A stretch of DNA of 64,000 nucleotides, from positions 1,798,001 to 1,862,000 of the forward strand of contig JAMXBD010000023.1 in the NCBI GenBank assembly GCA_024138025.1, read 5' to 3'. The stretch is from Combretum micranthum (Eukaryota; Streptophyta; Magnoliopsida; Myrtales; Combretaceae). Shown here piece after piece: positions 1 to 12,649 of this stretch; the first letter of the stretch is position 1; the number at the start of each line of letters is the position of its first letter. The notes beneath the pieces are model-generated. The model saw nothing but the letters and a program-made list of their open reading frames with translations, did not search any database and was not told the origin of the DNA. The position numbers and the translations under genes were made by a program.

Positions 1-339
1 ATGAACTATCTTTGCCTCCTCAAACCCCTCTGGAGTCTTCAAGCTATCCTAAACACAATGGATCAACTCTTCTCTGGAGCTGATGGCCCCTCTCCAAAGC
101 TGCATCAGTCCCTTGCCCATGTCATGATCATCAACAACACGTCTCTTTTATGGTATAGGTAGAGTAGGACCTAAAGATGTCCTATACTCACTACATGAAG
201 TGTAGTACAATATGGGATTGACCCCAAATGAATGTGGAACCGAGAAGTGCTATGATGCCCATGATATATAGATGGTGCTCATTGGGTAATATGGTAGTCT
301 TGCTTTGCATTGCCATCCTCTTCATCTCTAGCAGTAGCC

Positions 340-2010
340 TATGAGCACTGTTGTCATGCTCCTCTACTCCACTTCCTCATGAGCTTCATATCGAACCTCT
401 GGATGCAAATGATCATGGGCTCCATGATCATCCACCTTCTTTATGGTTGCATTTGCAATTACATAAAACCCTAGAAGGTTGTCTGATAACCATATATGAC
501 AAAACTAGTCGACCTGCAAAAAAAGGGGAAACACACAAAGTGGGTATTTAAAAAAAACGCAATCTTATGTCATCGAAGGTAGAATGTCGACAATTCTTCA
601 CTTACCAAGCGACCGCTATAGCTTCGATATAGCTAACATATCGCCTAATAATACGTCTATACCATCATAGATAGTTTAGATCAACACCAAAGGGATGCTC
701 GATGGGACCAATTGGTCTCGCCTGTCATTCCATATCCCATGATAAGTAGCATGATGCACTAGCCAATTGGTTTCAACCCTCCCTCTCAAATCGATCTGGT
801 GTAGATTCGGTTTAGTGTTAACAGAAAGTAGATTTTTCTAGGTTCCCCCAAACTGTCTAATGACACGGTCTGGGAAGCACCACTCCACAAATGCATAAGC
901 ATATAATGGGGACTCGTGCTGTCTACACTTCAACACTGGTGCGACAGTATTGGGAAGCCTACTCATAATATCATTAGTGGAAGGCATCCAAACCACCTGT
1001 TTGAAAGCATAAAGAAGACCTCACAATTAATGTTATTATAAAGCATAACATAACATTGATAAAGCAAAAGAACAAGTACTTGCCGAGAACCTATAATATC
1101 AAATGCCTGTTGATAAGCTGAAACCACATGAGATGGATGGTGGGTCGCGTTTAAAACAATCTACCATCAGGTAGCAAGGGGTGCCTATCTTGTAATGGAG
1201 GTCCGAAATGGGCACGGAAGGCAACGATGGAAATTTGTTCCATACCTAAACCCACAGTAGCACAACTGCTATACCTATTGGAGCAACATCCTCACCAGAT
1301 GTTCAACACAATTGCCGATATAACCAACTCAAGTAAGCAAACCCCTAACTATATTAGCCAACTCACGTATGTCCTCTAACAAGGGTAACAACATAACATG
1401 AACCAACGATCCAGATTTGTCAACAAAAAGACATCCTCCAATGAACTGAAGGATGTGGGTACGTACATGCCTCACAATTTGCTCCTCTAGTGCATTCTCA
1501 GCAAATAGGTGAATGTAGTGCGCAACCAATGCAGACTCAAGTGCCCTACTTGCGAGGTATTTCTTTCCCTTCATGGATAGTCCCCTAATAAATTCATACA
1601 TATTTCCCTCCATCTAGTTGAAGGAGGGGGAGAAGGAGGTGTTGTGATACCCATAAATGGCATGATGTCAACTAAGAGGCTAAGATGTACTGGCACATCC
1701 TATAAGGTAATGGTCATCTCCCCATGTAGCATGTGGAATGTATACATCTACGATCTCCAGCACTCAACTAATGTTGTGATAAGATGCCAGTCAAGATGAA
1801 TGAATGGTAGATATCTTATCCTTAAAAGGCCAGCTTGCTCCATATAGGGAAGAAGGCGGTCATCAATTGGTCTTCCTGCCTGTATATGCCTAGAATTTGG
1901 CTCCCTTCATCTAACGACAAAGGCAGTTGCAGAAGCCTGAAAATTGAAATAACATAACATAATGAACTCAATTGTTTGTTTGTACTGGTGGAAACTAAAC
2001 ATCTATGCAA
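340..2010 (-). pseudogene. Plant mobile domain (PMD, MAIN-like) remnant
   Basis: Reading the minus strand from about 2,010 down to 340 gives recognisable plant mobile domain (PMD) blocks. An N-terminal block at about 1,960-1,640 has the degenerate pattern LVECWR...TFHMLHGEMTITL. A middle block at 1,613-1,329 (94 residues) contains ILQFIGGCLFVDKSGSLVH and LLPLLEDI. A C-terminal block at about 990-680 contains WCFPDRVIRQFG, DLRGRVETNW and IWNDR. The family includes MAIN and MAIL1 of Arabidopsis, but most plant copies lie inside transposons. Stops and frame changes separate the blocks, so it is not expressed as one protein. It follows the MULE transposase on the same strand, which suggests it is the 3' part of the same element. 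No introns were modelled. Confidence 0.75.
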
Positions 2011-2379
2011 CTATACAACATTACTTACCTTACCCCTCCAGATAGATGATGAGCGGTGCCTCTCCTACTCTATAAGTATGGAAGGATCAACAGGTCTTGA
2101 CTCCATCTATCTTAGATGTAAAGGGAAAAGTGTTAGAACAAAGACAATATGTGAAATCAAATGTCACAACACAAGCATAGAAATTAGTTAATGAGCACAC
2201 ATTCAACTTAACATATATAAAACATATCCACACTCTATCTTTCCCTATCCTAACAACTTCTCCCATTGGGTCCTTCCTGTCTACATAGATTACACATTGT
2301 TTTCTTAGGATGTTGTCTGTAGTCCATTTCCATTTGCCATCTTTAGCTCAAGTATCAAACAAAGGAAGTTATCTGGAAT

Positions 2380-4864
2380 AGGCCAGTTGAGTTCATCCCC
2401 AAGTGGGAAAAAATGGGATTATAGCACTCGACCTTGTTAGTCCATCTGTACCATGGTCCCACAAAGGAAGTTAGTCAACATTAGTGTATCTTGCCACTAT
2501 CGTCGCATGTGAACATGGTGTTTGGTATATCTGCCATTTGTTGCAAGTACAAGTGTGTTTTGAAAAAGTCCACCTTGTGTGTGAACCCCTGCCCACCCTC
2601 CTTCTCCCTGCTGTCCTTCTTAATATGACCTTTCTCTTGTCAGGTGCTAGCTCACACTTCAAATAGTTTAGTGCCTCGGTTAAAACTAGTAACCTGATGT
2701 GCACTGGCCCTTGAAGACCATAAATCCATTTTCTTTTGGTCATACGGTGTGAAAATCTCTCTTACCTTTATGCCTTTCGTTGTAGCATCAAGTTTTTCTT
2801 CCTAATATATGACACAATTATAAAATATTTTCTTCACTAATGCAATAACTGGTAAGTCCTTCGCACCCTTGACAACAGAATTGTAAGTTTCCGCTATATT
2901 ACTTGTCATGTACCAAAAACGGTGAAATCCATCATATGCTAGAGTCCATTCATCCTTGTGCAAAACCATATCACCATTTGTGTCGGTCTTATTAAACTAC
3001 TTAATTGCTTCTTCATCTATTTTCTTCACAAGTTCCATATTCTTTTCAAACTTTTGGGATTGTACTTGAAATGTGGCATATGTTATCAAGTTTTTGCATC
3101 TCTGATTCTTATGTACTTTGTTGAAATTACTAGCTATATGTCAAATGCAAAATCGATGAACTGCAAAAGGAGGCTTCCAACCATTCGATCTATCATTTAC
3201 CATCCTGATGATACTGGCTTCCTATCAGATATAAGGCACATGATCTCCTCTCCTCTATGTCCTATAACTCCATGTTTCGGTTTCTTTAAAAACCAGTTAT
3301 AGACTCAGAAGTGCAAGGCAAAAGGCAAGAGGTAAAATGTGATTGTCCCCATCCACACTACAAGCTACTAGGAGGACATGCTTATATTTTCTATATAGAA
3401 AGGTACCATCTACACAAACAACTAGCCTACAGAGCTTAAAAGCCTATACACCTCATCAAGTTGAAGCAATCTTGTCCAACCCCATTCAACTAGTGATCCT
3501 GGGTTGGTGGCCTTGACTGCATATAAAAGCTTCGAGAGTTCATCATATGATCTCGCCTCCCAGTCACCATATACAATAGCAATTGTGCTTTCTCTTATCT
3601 TCCCATATTCTTCTACGTGATATTATATACCTCATATATGGTCAAGCAATGTGACTCAAGCTCTTGAACTTTCAAATAAAACTGATAAATTGTGCCAATA
3701 GATTAGAGCCAACCTATAAGTGGTCTTACCCAACTATTGAATTGGTACATGAATGTAGGCCATCTCGTCTTATGATTACAAAAAGGCCTTCTTCTAATAT
3801 TTTCTTGTAAGCTCTTATCCTCCACGAACAACCCTATTCACTTTTTGTGCAATAGGTGAACCACAAGCATTTCTTGGATTCATCAACACGGAAAATGCAA
3901 AGTATTCTTATGTGGAAAGCCTTGACTGCCTGGATTAAATCATCCTTTGTGTTGAACATCATTCCCTTAGCTAGGTCATGCCCATCACAAAGATTACTGC
4001 ATATCGTGTTCACATCATCTTCAAATGTCACATAAACATCGCCACTACCACCCATATTAAAATAAGGGATTGCATCTCTCACCTCTCCTTGACTGGACAT
4101 CGCATCATTAGGCATTGGGCATTGGGGACTGTCAATTCGATATTGCACACTTGAACTTTTTCAGTTACTTCATCCTCTTCTTCATGACCTTCATTGTCTT
4201 CCACAAAATCTCCATCATCATTTACCTCATCATGTTCTACCCCAGTGTTAAATACTGATGCCACTTCTTCCTCAACACTATTCTCAAAATCTGACAATGG
4301 CTTGTTTATTGGAATGGGATCATATTGTTCATACTACATGGGTGATAATGGGATCAACCCTTTGTCTGTACACTAGAAGATATATTGGGATGAACATTCT
4401 GATCTGCCAAAATCTGTGTCTATTGTTCAAACACATAGGACCCATAGTTGGGAGTGGTCATATGCACTTGTCCATGACTGATATTAGAAGGGCAATTAAC
4501 AACATCATTCACCCCCTAAACAAGGCCTGATCTGGTACATGTTTTCACGAATATCTCCTGTATTAACCTAGCCCCTAACTCAACAACCATTGAAATTAGA
4601 TCCTTGAAGCTCTCATCATCTACAATTGGCATTAACATGTACTTTACCCCATGACTCATATAATGACTGTCTGTTTATTATCTTAAATTCAAAATTATTT
4701 CGGTCAACAAGAATCCTCTCACAAATCTTTTCCTTAAATTGATCAAAATTCACATCCATTCTAATCTTTACATTCCCAATTAGAGACCTATCGTATTGTG
4801 GCCCATGACTCTCATCCATAGTATTCCCATTCGCATAAATGATGAATCTTACATAGTTGGCCAT
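2380..4864 (-). pseudogene. Mutator-like (MuDR/MULE) transposase, decayed
   Basis: This is a minus-strand transposase of the MULE superfamily in several broken frames. The N-terminal MuDR module lies at 4,864-4,616 (82 residues, ubiquitin-like opening) and includes an acidic linker at 4,297-4,079. At about 4,000-3,840 comes the segment with MMFNTKDDLIQAVKAF. The DDE core follows: a VDGTF-like block at about 3,400, an LISDRKP block at about 3,230, and a downstream helix with FHRFWYMTSNIAETYNSVVKGAK at about 2,940-2,870 (quoted in part: MTSNIAETYNSVVKG). A SWIM zinc finger (C-x-C-x9-C-x-H) lies in the 90-residue frame 2,743-2,471. Frameshifts and stops mean no functional enzyme. Terminal inverted repeats and a 9-bp target duplication were not found. 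The right end probably lies near 4.9-5.3 kb. Confidence 0.85.
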
Positions 4865-4949
4865 CTTAAACCTAGCGACAACAGACTATGAATGTTAGCT
4901 GATATTTGTCACAACTTAAATTGTGAAAAACAACTTTGATAACTTATTT

Positions 4950-5240
4950 ATCAACGATGCATACTCCAAATTTTTAATTTTTTCCAATGGACTAAGCTTA
5001 ATCGATCGAGGCATTTTACAGAGCACTATCACGGCATCTACATTTTTTCAATGAAACAAAATGGGTCAATAATACAACTATACAAACATCATCAACAATG
5101 CACACTCCAAAATGTTCAATTTTGTCTAATGGACTAAGCTTAATTTATGGGGCATTTCACCAAGCACCTTCACAGCATCTATATTTTTTCAATGAAATAA
5201 AATGGATCTAATAATGCGACTATACGAACATCATCAACAG
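4950..5240. repeat. 141-bp tandem repeat beside the MULE
   Basis: Two diverged copies of a roughly 141-bp unit start at about 4,950 and 5,091. A third copy begins at about 5,233 (ATCATCAACAG) and is lost. Shared landmarks are ATCAACRATGCAYACTCCAAA (read as a pattern), ATGGACTAAGCTTAAT and TTTTTTCAATGAAA. The array sits immediately outside the transposase N-terminus. Subterminal tandem arrays occur in some MULEs and other DNA transposons, so it may be part of the element end. Confidence 0.7.
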
Positions 5241-5244
5241 TTTA

Positions 5245-6000
5245 TTAACTACTTCTATAGCATCTAGCACCTTAAAAACATCAAGTAAAATATACTAAGC
5301 ATGCATGCATTCAACTTCATAATCAAAACTAAGAATAGGCAAAAATTCAAATTTTGAGCCATTTATTGAAAAAAAAAATATGGAATGATACGTTATGTGA
5401 TGCTTGAAAGCTCGATTTAGGGTCAAAACACTTGATCCAATGCAGCAAAGTAGTGTTTGAAGGGGTGGCCGCCAATGGTTTTTGGGTAGGGAAGGGGGTG
5501 CTCTTGATTGGTTACTGGAAGGGATAGAAATGGTTTGTCTCATGTTTTTTTTTTTTTTTTTTATTAGTAGTGCAGTATATGGTGCCTTTTGTATTTGCCT
5601 TAAAGGTGCCTTCATAGACGGTGGCTTTAGTATTGACACTGCAGTTGCTGTCTCAAAGAGCATCCACAATATAAAAATGAAGTAGATAGCGCTTTCACTA
5701 ACCTAGATCTGTGTTATTTTTTCCTGACAGCCTATTTACAGATTTTTTTTTTTTTAAATTCGTACTATTTAGGAGCAAAAATCCGATTGTGTATATGTGT
5801 AGCTCGAGATCTACTTGGGGTAAAAAATTAATAATAATAAAAAAATAAAATAAGAAATTTATGTCAAACAGTAAACTTCTTCCCAAGCCCGGAGGGAAAA
5901 ATAAAAATAAAAAATAAGCAATTTAAAAAAACAGAAAACTCAAAAAATTACTACATAGGTAATATATAATATTATATGGTGATGAATTAGCTGGAAAAAA
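5245..6000. other. Intergenic, no gene seen
   Basis: This is AT-rich sequence with a long T tract at about 5,547-5,562 and A-rich stretches at 5,830-5,940. Short open frames on both strands lack any family motif and are probably chance. It separates the MULE from the LIKE-COV promoter. Confidence 0.6.
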
Positions 6001-6002
6001 GA

Positions 6003-6010
6003 GTATAAAT
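6003..6010 (+). promoter_or_regulatory. Probable TATA box of the LIKE-COV gene
   Basis: TATAAATG occurs about 235 bp upstream of the start codon. It is followed by a pyrimidine-rich leader (about 6,060-6,145) and a purine-rich GAA/GA stretch up to the ATG. Position and composition fit a plant core promoter with a 5' UTR of about 200 bases. The transcription start is inferred, not shown. Confidence 0.45.
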
Positions 6011-6222
6011 GGTGAAATAATAATATAAAAAGATTATCCAATCCAATAAAGTTAATAATTTTCCTTAACCTCCACTCTAACCTCACCATCATTAATCACT
6101 TACTCTACACACCATCTATCTGTCTCGGCTTCACTTTCTTGTTCATAATAATAATATAATATCAACAAAACCAGAACCAACCCAACACAGAAGAAGAAGA
6201 AGGCGAAGGAGTAGCGTGAATT

Positions 6223-6240
6223 GAGAGAGAGAGAGAGAGA
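6223..6240 (+). repeat. (GA)9 microsatellite in the 5' UTR
   Basis: A perfect GA dinucleotide run ends one base before the ATG context of the LIKE-COV gene. GA/CT runs in 5' UTRs are common in plant genes and can bind GAGA-type (BBR/BPC) factors. Any such role here is inference. The run also extends the open frame upstream of the true methionine, so the chosen start is the ATG at 6,242. Confidence 0.8.
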
Positions 6241-6241
6241 A

Positions 6242-9200
6242 ATGGCGGACGAGAAGGAAGCGTCAGCTTCGATTCCACTAAGTCAAGCTGATGGTCATAT
6301 TACCGGAGATGATCCCGAAGATCCAGTCAAGTCGCCTCCGAATCCTCCTAATTCTTCCTCTCGCAAGGTCCGTTGGATTCCACTACTACTTTCAATCTCA
6401 GCCGTCCGTTTCTCTCGATCGCTTTATCTCTCTTTCTCTCTCTTTCCAATTGACGCTTGATATTCCACTAGATCTTGAAGCAAATACTTGTTTGTTTATC
6501 CAAGTGTAATTAATTATTTGTTTACGAAATTAGATGCGAAGATTCTATGTTCTAATTTCTATTATTAAGATTATTGCTATTATTATTATTAAAGTCGGAT
6601 AAAATTAAAATCTACTTGCTTGAAATTCTCCGTCTTTGAAATCGTAATTTAAATTTACTTGACACGGACAATGCAATTATTGTTTCTTATGCATTTTGAT
6701 CTAATACTGAATGCCGTTATTTGATGACTAGTGATTTAGTGTTAGTGAATATCTTCGAGCAGTCCGGATCACGGCGAGGACATGTGCTTGCATTCTACTA
6801 TTTTGCGGTTTCAGGACCTAAATCTTCAAAATGATTATCTCAAAATAAAGACATTCGTTCGTGTTTAAGTTGTTGATGTGGATTCCAAAATTTCAAATGG
6901 TCATATAGCGATTTTACGAGACATTATATTGTTTAGTGCTTGACACTTTCTTTGTACTATAGTAGAAAAAAATTCTGTTGATGTGGAGTGCTAAAATAGT
7001 GTAAATGAGCCAACTATTCGAGTTGACTCATTGATTTGACTGTAGTAAAGATCGAAATCAAGCTATTCTAGAAATCTATCTGGCTGTATTAGGGGTTGAT
7101 GAGTTTATGAACGTATTCGAGATCGAGTGGATCTGAAGTGTATTTGATTTCAACTTGAGTTTGAGCTTTAGCATAATTTGTAAGGAAATATGTATTTACT
7201 TATAAATAAATAAAGGAGCTGAAATGAGTTTGAGCGTTGTCAAGCACCATTTGGAGTCTATCTCAAGCCAAGGAATCCAAACTTGAATAAATTCGAGTTT
7301 GAGCAATTGAATCCCTAAGGTTCAGCGCTGCAATTATGATAGTTTGCTCTGTCTTATATTATCTCAGGCTTGCTGCTATGTACTTCAGAGTTGGATCTCA
7401 AAGAAGTTCATGACTGGATGGTAACATGCTCCTCTTCTATGCAATATATTTATGCTTATCAGTAACAAGAGACTGATGCTTTTGGTGAACATCTCCAGTG
7501 TTGTTCTGTTCCCAGTTGCTGTTACATTTTTCATCACATGGTGGTTCGTTCAGTTTGTTGATGGTTTCTTCAGCCCTGTATATGAACAGCTAGGAATTGA
7601 CATATTTGGTAAGTATAAAATCATTGGATCCTATCCCTGTTTTGCTTGTTGTGCAGCATGGCAGATGTCATATTGTAGTAGTTCTTGACTTGAATTTAAT
7701 TTGTCAGAACCTAATCTTTTCCATGGGGGAATAAACTATACTTCAATGCTTCTCTTGTTTTCTTATTGGATTTTCTTGCTTTGGCATAAAATTTTGTCTT
7801 CTAAATATGACATGATAAATAGCGAGGGTTGGACTGATGTGAATTACCAAGAAAGAAAAGGATGGACAGATTACTGAAATTTCTGGTTAACTGTTGTTTG
7901 CCCATGAGGAGAAATTTAATTTCATGACTAATAGTTGCAATGTTATCTTGTAAATCTTGGTCGAGAAAAATTAAGAGTGGATTATGAGGTTGACATATAC
8001 CTTTTATTGAGTTGTGGTTATGTTGTTATTTAAGTATGCCAACATTTAGAAGGAATCCCTTGTTGAACTGTTCTGAGCTGCCCAGCATCATTTAAGATCA
8101 TTCATAAATTTAAAATTAAATTTACATGGTCAAATTTTGTATTCATCTATCAGATTACCTCAGTGGATTGCCTTTTCTTTGTATGGCTTTGCAAATTTTC
8201 TTCTTACAAAGTTCGGACTGAATTCTGCAGGATTAGGATTTGTTACGTCTCTGATTTTTGTGTTCCTTGTTGGCGTTTTTGTTTCCTCCTGGCTGGGTGC
8301 TACAATTTTCTGGATTGGGGAGGGGATAATAAAGCGCATGCCATTTGTTAAACACTTATATTCAGCCTCCAAGCAAATAAGTTCTGCAATTTCACCAGGT
8401 ACAACATTATATTGGATAGTTTTTGGACTCTTGCTGCTGACAATTATTTGTCTGGGTCCAATTAGAGAGATTGTTAATGTAGACGCTTTGTTCATTTGTT
8501 TCTGAGTCTGAGCATAAACTGTATCTCTCAATCATTATTTTTATTTCGTTATGCCTCAGCATTACATTTGGATGAAAGCAAATATCTTCATGAATCATAC
8601 ACTATGCTTGGCAATTTTAATGGGAGTAAAGATGAGAGAAGATAGGTGAAAAGGAATAAAAATGTAGTTTGCACTTTTTGTTTAGATTCATAGGATGGAA
8701 ATTGAGAGGAAATGTTCCTTGTTTTGTTAATTGATTGATATGAAAAAAGAAAGTAAAAAAATTGAAATTATTTGATAGACTGAAAAATCCTTACTTTATC
8801 TTTTTAACTTTGCTTTTACTAGTGTTTTTATAAAATTACATCAATTTTTACTTATTTCTACTTTCCTCTCCAAAAGTGGAAAGAAACTGATTGGGTCTAA
8901 AAGTGGATTCATTTTTCTGAAATATCACCCTTTACTACTTATAAAAGAAAAAAAAAATTGAAAATATAAATTAAAAAATCCAAACATAATATTTCCACCG
9001 AGTTCTTTCCATTTCCACGGTTGCCAAACACATTGACAGTATGGAGCCACCCTTGATGAGGAAAATTGTCTCTTCCTTGTGACCTCTACATAGATTAATG
9101 GGAAAAGGTGATACAGAAAAATAGGAAATTGACACTAATATGAAATGATAGATTGCATTATGGTTCTCTTTGCCCACTTTGAGCTATTACTGTGTTCTTG

Positions 9201-10553
9201 TCAGTTGTATCAAGGATTTCTTCCCTATTAGCATAGTTCAGCACCTATTTTTGTCTTTTTCTTAGATCAAAATACCACTGCCTTTAAGGAAGTAGCAATA
9301 ATACGTCATCCCCGTGTGGTGAATATGCATTTGGTTTCATCACATCAACTGTTCTTCTTCAGGTATGCATCTCTTATTGTCCTTCCAGTTCCATGGGTGT
9401 GAATGTGTTCCCTAGGCATCAGAATTTAGTTATTATGATTTGCCATCCTTATTCATCCACATTAACCAAATTGATTATGTTTTGTTTGCCTCCTGCAGAA
9501 AGATAATGAAGATGAAGAGCTATGTAGTGTCTATGTGCCAACAAACCATTTATATATTGGAGATATATTTCTAGTTAATTCCAAAGACATAATAAGGCCG
9601 AATCTTTCAATAAGAGAAGGAATAGGTATGACGTGTGAATCTCATTTACTTCTTTTGAGGCTTCTTTCTATTTGCCAATCAATTTACTCAAGAAAATTGT
9701 TCGAGGTGTCATGTCTTGCTTGCATGCAGAGACTAAAATTTCTTTTGAGACAACCAGATAAATATGCATTTTTAGCAAAGTTTTATCCATGTTATCCATA
9801 CATGGTATTTCTACTACCCAGATTGGCCATTTTGCTGCATAATCTTGTTAATATTTTCATGGTAATTCATTTGTTAAAATGGCATATTTAAGGCACTATT
9901 CTGAAAGAAGTGCATGCTACAGAGCCGCTTCTGCTTTGTTGACAAATCATTTCTTGGATAAAAAGAGGTGGTCTAGTTGTACATAAGATAGATACATGGG
10001 TCATGAGTGGTGCTCAACCAAGATTTCCTAGTGTCTTATGGTTATATCTAAAGTGCATCTGATCCATTTGACTTTTGTTCTTCCCTCACATATTACTAGG
10101 CATGAAGTTTTGGTGTTCTTGAATATGATTGTTTTTTGTCCTTGATTTTCAATTCATGGCCAGCTTATATGCATTTAAATCATGGTTGAAGAAAAGAATT
10201 TCTATAGAAGCGGCTATTGGGCAAGATAAATTGGGATTTGTGATAAATTTACTAGTTTCATTTTTTTAATTTTCAATCTGCTTGAAGATCATGTTTATCT
10301 ACTTTTCCGTCCAGTTGGTTAGCCCTTCTTGTTCTGGAGAGATCTAATTTGCTTGTTTAAAGCAATTTGGTGGCATGCACCTAATTTACGTGAATTTTGT
10401 AATAACCATCCAACTGTTGTGTTTAACTGATTAAAATCTTTCACATATGCAGAGATCATTGTTTCTGGCGGTATGACAATGCCACAGATAATTTCCCCTC
10501 TAGAAAGAGTTGCGTGTAAGGTTGAAAATGTGCCTTTAAACAGAATCATGTAA
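6242..10553 (+). CDS. LCV: LIKE-COV (DUF502) membrane protein, 7 exons, one-base deletion in exon 5
   Basis: Coding exons are 6242-6367, 7368-7420, 7499-7608, 8231-8398, 9266-9362, 9499-9625 and 10453-10553, with GT..AG introns. The product would be about 260 residues, the family's usual length. The family (COV1/LCV, DUF502) comprises integral membrane proteins of the Golgi/TGN needed in Arabidopsis for vascular patterning. Exon 1 encodes a polar, Pro/Ser-rich cytosolic tail. Exons 2-3 carry KKFMTG and a first hydrophobic segment (VVLFPVAVTFFITWWF), and exon 4 a second (VTSLIFVFLVGVFVSSWLG) followed by KRMPFVKHLYSASKQISSAIS. Exon 6 has the conserved VPTNHLYIGD and RPNLSIREGI, and exon 7 the VSGGMTMPQ motif. 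Exon 5 is 97 bp where phase requires 98: one base is missing between 9,317 and 9,318 (RHPRVGEYAF motif). As written, translation stops in exon 6. This may be a real lesion or a homopolymer sequencing error. COV1, LCV1, LCV2 and LCV3 cannot be told apart by eye. Confidence 0.93.
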
Positions 10554-11160
10554 TATTGCGAAATACAGGGCTACGAAATGTGTCAGGAGTTATACTCAAA
10601 TCAACCTCTCTCCTTGCAAGATTGTGCTCCTTCCTTTGCGCTTCCATCAGGATGTGTCAGCAGGAAGTTAGTGATGTACATATATATGTAGAGCTGGTTT
10701 TACTTTTGGGAGGTAGAAAGATGTTGATCTTAATTTGTGTTATAGCTATATGTTGCTTTTAAGTTTAATAGTGAATTAATATATGTGTAACATAATGCAC
10801 ATGTTTTCTGGAAATTTTTTCCCCTTACGTTGGTAACTCGCCATGGGTTATGTAATATTAGCGGACTACCGTGCATTGTTTTTAGGCGATGCTTTGCGGA
10901 ACTAGTATAGACGGTTCTTTATAGACCAGGTGACATTTCAAAGGATAAATATCGTGAATGATATCTGAACTTTAAAAAAAAGGAAAAAAATATAATTAGG
11001 TATTTAAATTTTAAAATTGATTAATTTGTACTTGAAAAATTTTGTGTACACTAACTATATAAAAAGGTACTAGTGATATGTACAAATACAAGATTAATCA
11101 ATATTAAAATTCAGATGTTTAATTGCATATTTTGCTAATAAAGTTCATGTTTAAATGCTT
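10554..11160 (+). other. LIKE-COV 3' UTR and flanking sequence
   Basis: The sequence after the TAA at 10,551-10,553 continues as non-coding sequence of gene-like composition to about 10,780, then becomes AT-rich. No clear AATAAA signal was found; AATATA/TTAATA-type variants are present. The open frames here have no recognisable motif. Confidence 0.5.
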
Positions 11161-11169
11161 GTGTTTAGA

Positions 11170-11345
11170 CAATGGCATGGATTGGTTCAAACCGTTGAAC
11201 CAGTCGGAATTGTCATTGGCGGGCCATAACCATCTGCTCGAACCAGCCATACGGTTCATGGCCTGCATCACGAACTGTCGAGTAGGTAGGTTGTTGGTGG
11301 GTCATCGTAGATGACTTGTGTAACTCGTAGGTTCAGGCTGGTTCA
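11170..11345. repeat. GC-richer segment with GGTTCAA/TTGAACC inverted motifs
   Basis: A GC-richer island in AT-rich DNA carries GGTTCAAACCGTTGAACC, a short imperfect palindrome. Further GAACCAG, GGTTCA and GGTTCAG copies follow to 11,345. Such GGTTCAAACCG-type words often occur at ends of plant hAT-like elements. No full terminal repeat or 8-bp target duplication was identified, so assignment to an element is tentative. Confidence 0.3.
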
Positions 11346-12640
11346 GTAAAAAGACAAAAAAAAACCCCATTGCATAAAAAAAATTTCCACGGCATGTTTT
11401 TAATTTTTCATGCATATTTTTAATGATTATAATTAGGTAAAAATATTCTATATATCATTATTTTTATCTCCATTGATTAGTGCAACAATAATTGATGGAG
11501 CTTAGATTACTCGTGTTATTTCTATTGACAAGTGACTCGAGTTTTATACAAAATTGTCAAGATTATTAAATAATCGTAGAATAACACGTATAAATATACT
11601 AGAGGGCATGAAAAATTAATTTCACAATTTTTTCTATTTTCTCATTTTTTTAAAATAATTATTAATATTTTATTTATTAATAATTTTTAACTAAATTAAT
11701 TTTTTTAGATGAATAAAACTTTAACACATATTCCTCTAATAGTAATTAATTATATTGATATTTTGTATGAAACTCAGATTACCTATTTGTTAAAAAAAGT
11801 AACACAAGTCACATATTTATAAATTGACCAAAACACGGGTTATTTTTGTAATTAACCATATATATATATATATATATATATATCATATAACTAAGAATTA
11901 TAGGGACTAATGCTGCTAGTGTATATCAATAATTGTTGTTAAATAGAACCTTAAATTTTCTCACAGTTTCTCAAGTTATTCAGGCTAAAAGCAAATTACA
12001 TTGCAAGACAAAATACCATTCCATGTAAATAAGGAAAAGCTAAGGTCCATAAACTCTCTTTACTTTTGCTTGTTTCTTATGAAGCTGTAAATGGATCTGA
12101 CATTACTGTGTGGAATAGTAAGTGTGTTAAAATTTTGTATGCCATAAAATAGTGCTCAGACTTTGCTTTTGAAAATTATGTACTCCTACCTTTGAAAAAT
12201 GGACCCCTAAAGTGTAGCTTTGCAGCCTTTGCATTTTAGACTCCATGCAGATGGAGTGAGAGTGCATTAGTATGTGGAATAGTGTTGTTTTGCATTATTT
12301 CATGTTCTGCATTATTACATCCAATTGCAATAAATAGACGTTACATGCTCGCTCCTCAATTCATAAGCTTAGAAAAAATTTCTTCCTCAATGGAATTGAT
12401 TGCAATCAATGTACCTAAGTTAGTCATCTGCATCAACAGAGTGGTCGGCTTGTACAGACTTGTCTTTCCTGCTACTACTATCACTACAGGACTTCTTTGA
12501 GCTACTTGAACTTCCATTAAAAAATGACCTCTTTTTTTTTTTTTTTGTTAGTGGAAGAGGTATGCATTTTATAAGAAAGGAAAAAAAATAGATATGAAAC
12601 TAAAGTATTTGCACATAGGTTATTATTGCTTGAGGAAGAA
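11346..12640. other. AT-rich intergenic region with microsatellite
   Basis: No gene is recognised. There is a (TA)n run at 11,859-11,883 and poly-T at about 12,531-12,546. It separates the LIKE-COV gene from the retrotransposon cluster. Confidence 0.6.
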
Positions 12641-12649
12641 AAAAAAAGT

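Noticed and set aside
8137..8230. In-frame extension upstream of LIKE-COV exon 4
   Set aside because: It is open, but the acceptor at 8,229-8,230 restores the conserved FGLGF junction; the extension is intron.
8160..8598. Minus-strand open frames across LIKE-COV exon 4
   Set aside because: They are shadows of the conserved plus-strand exon, with no motif and no splice support.
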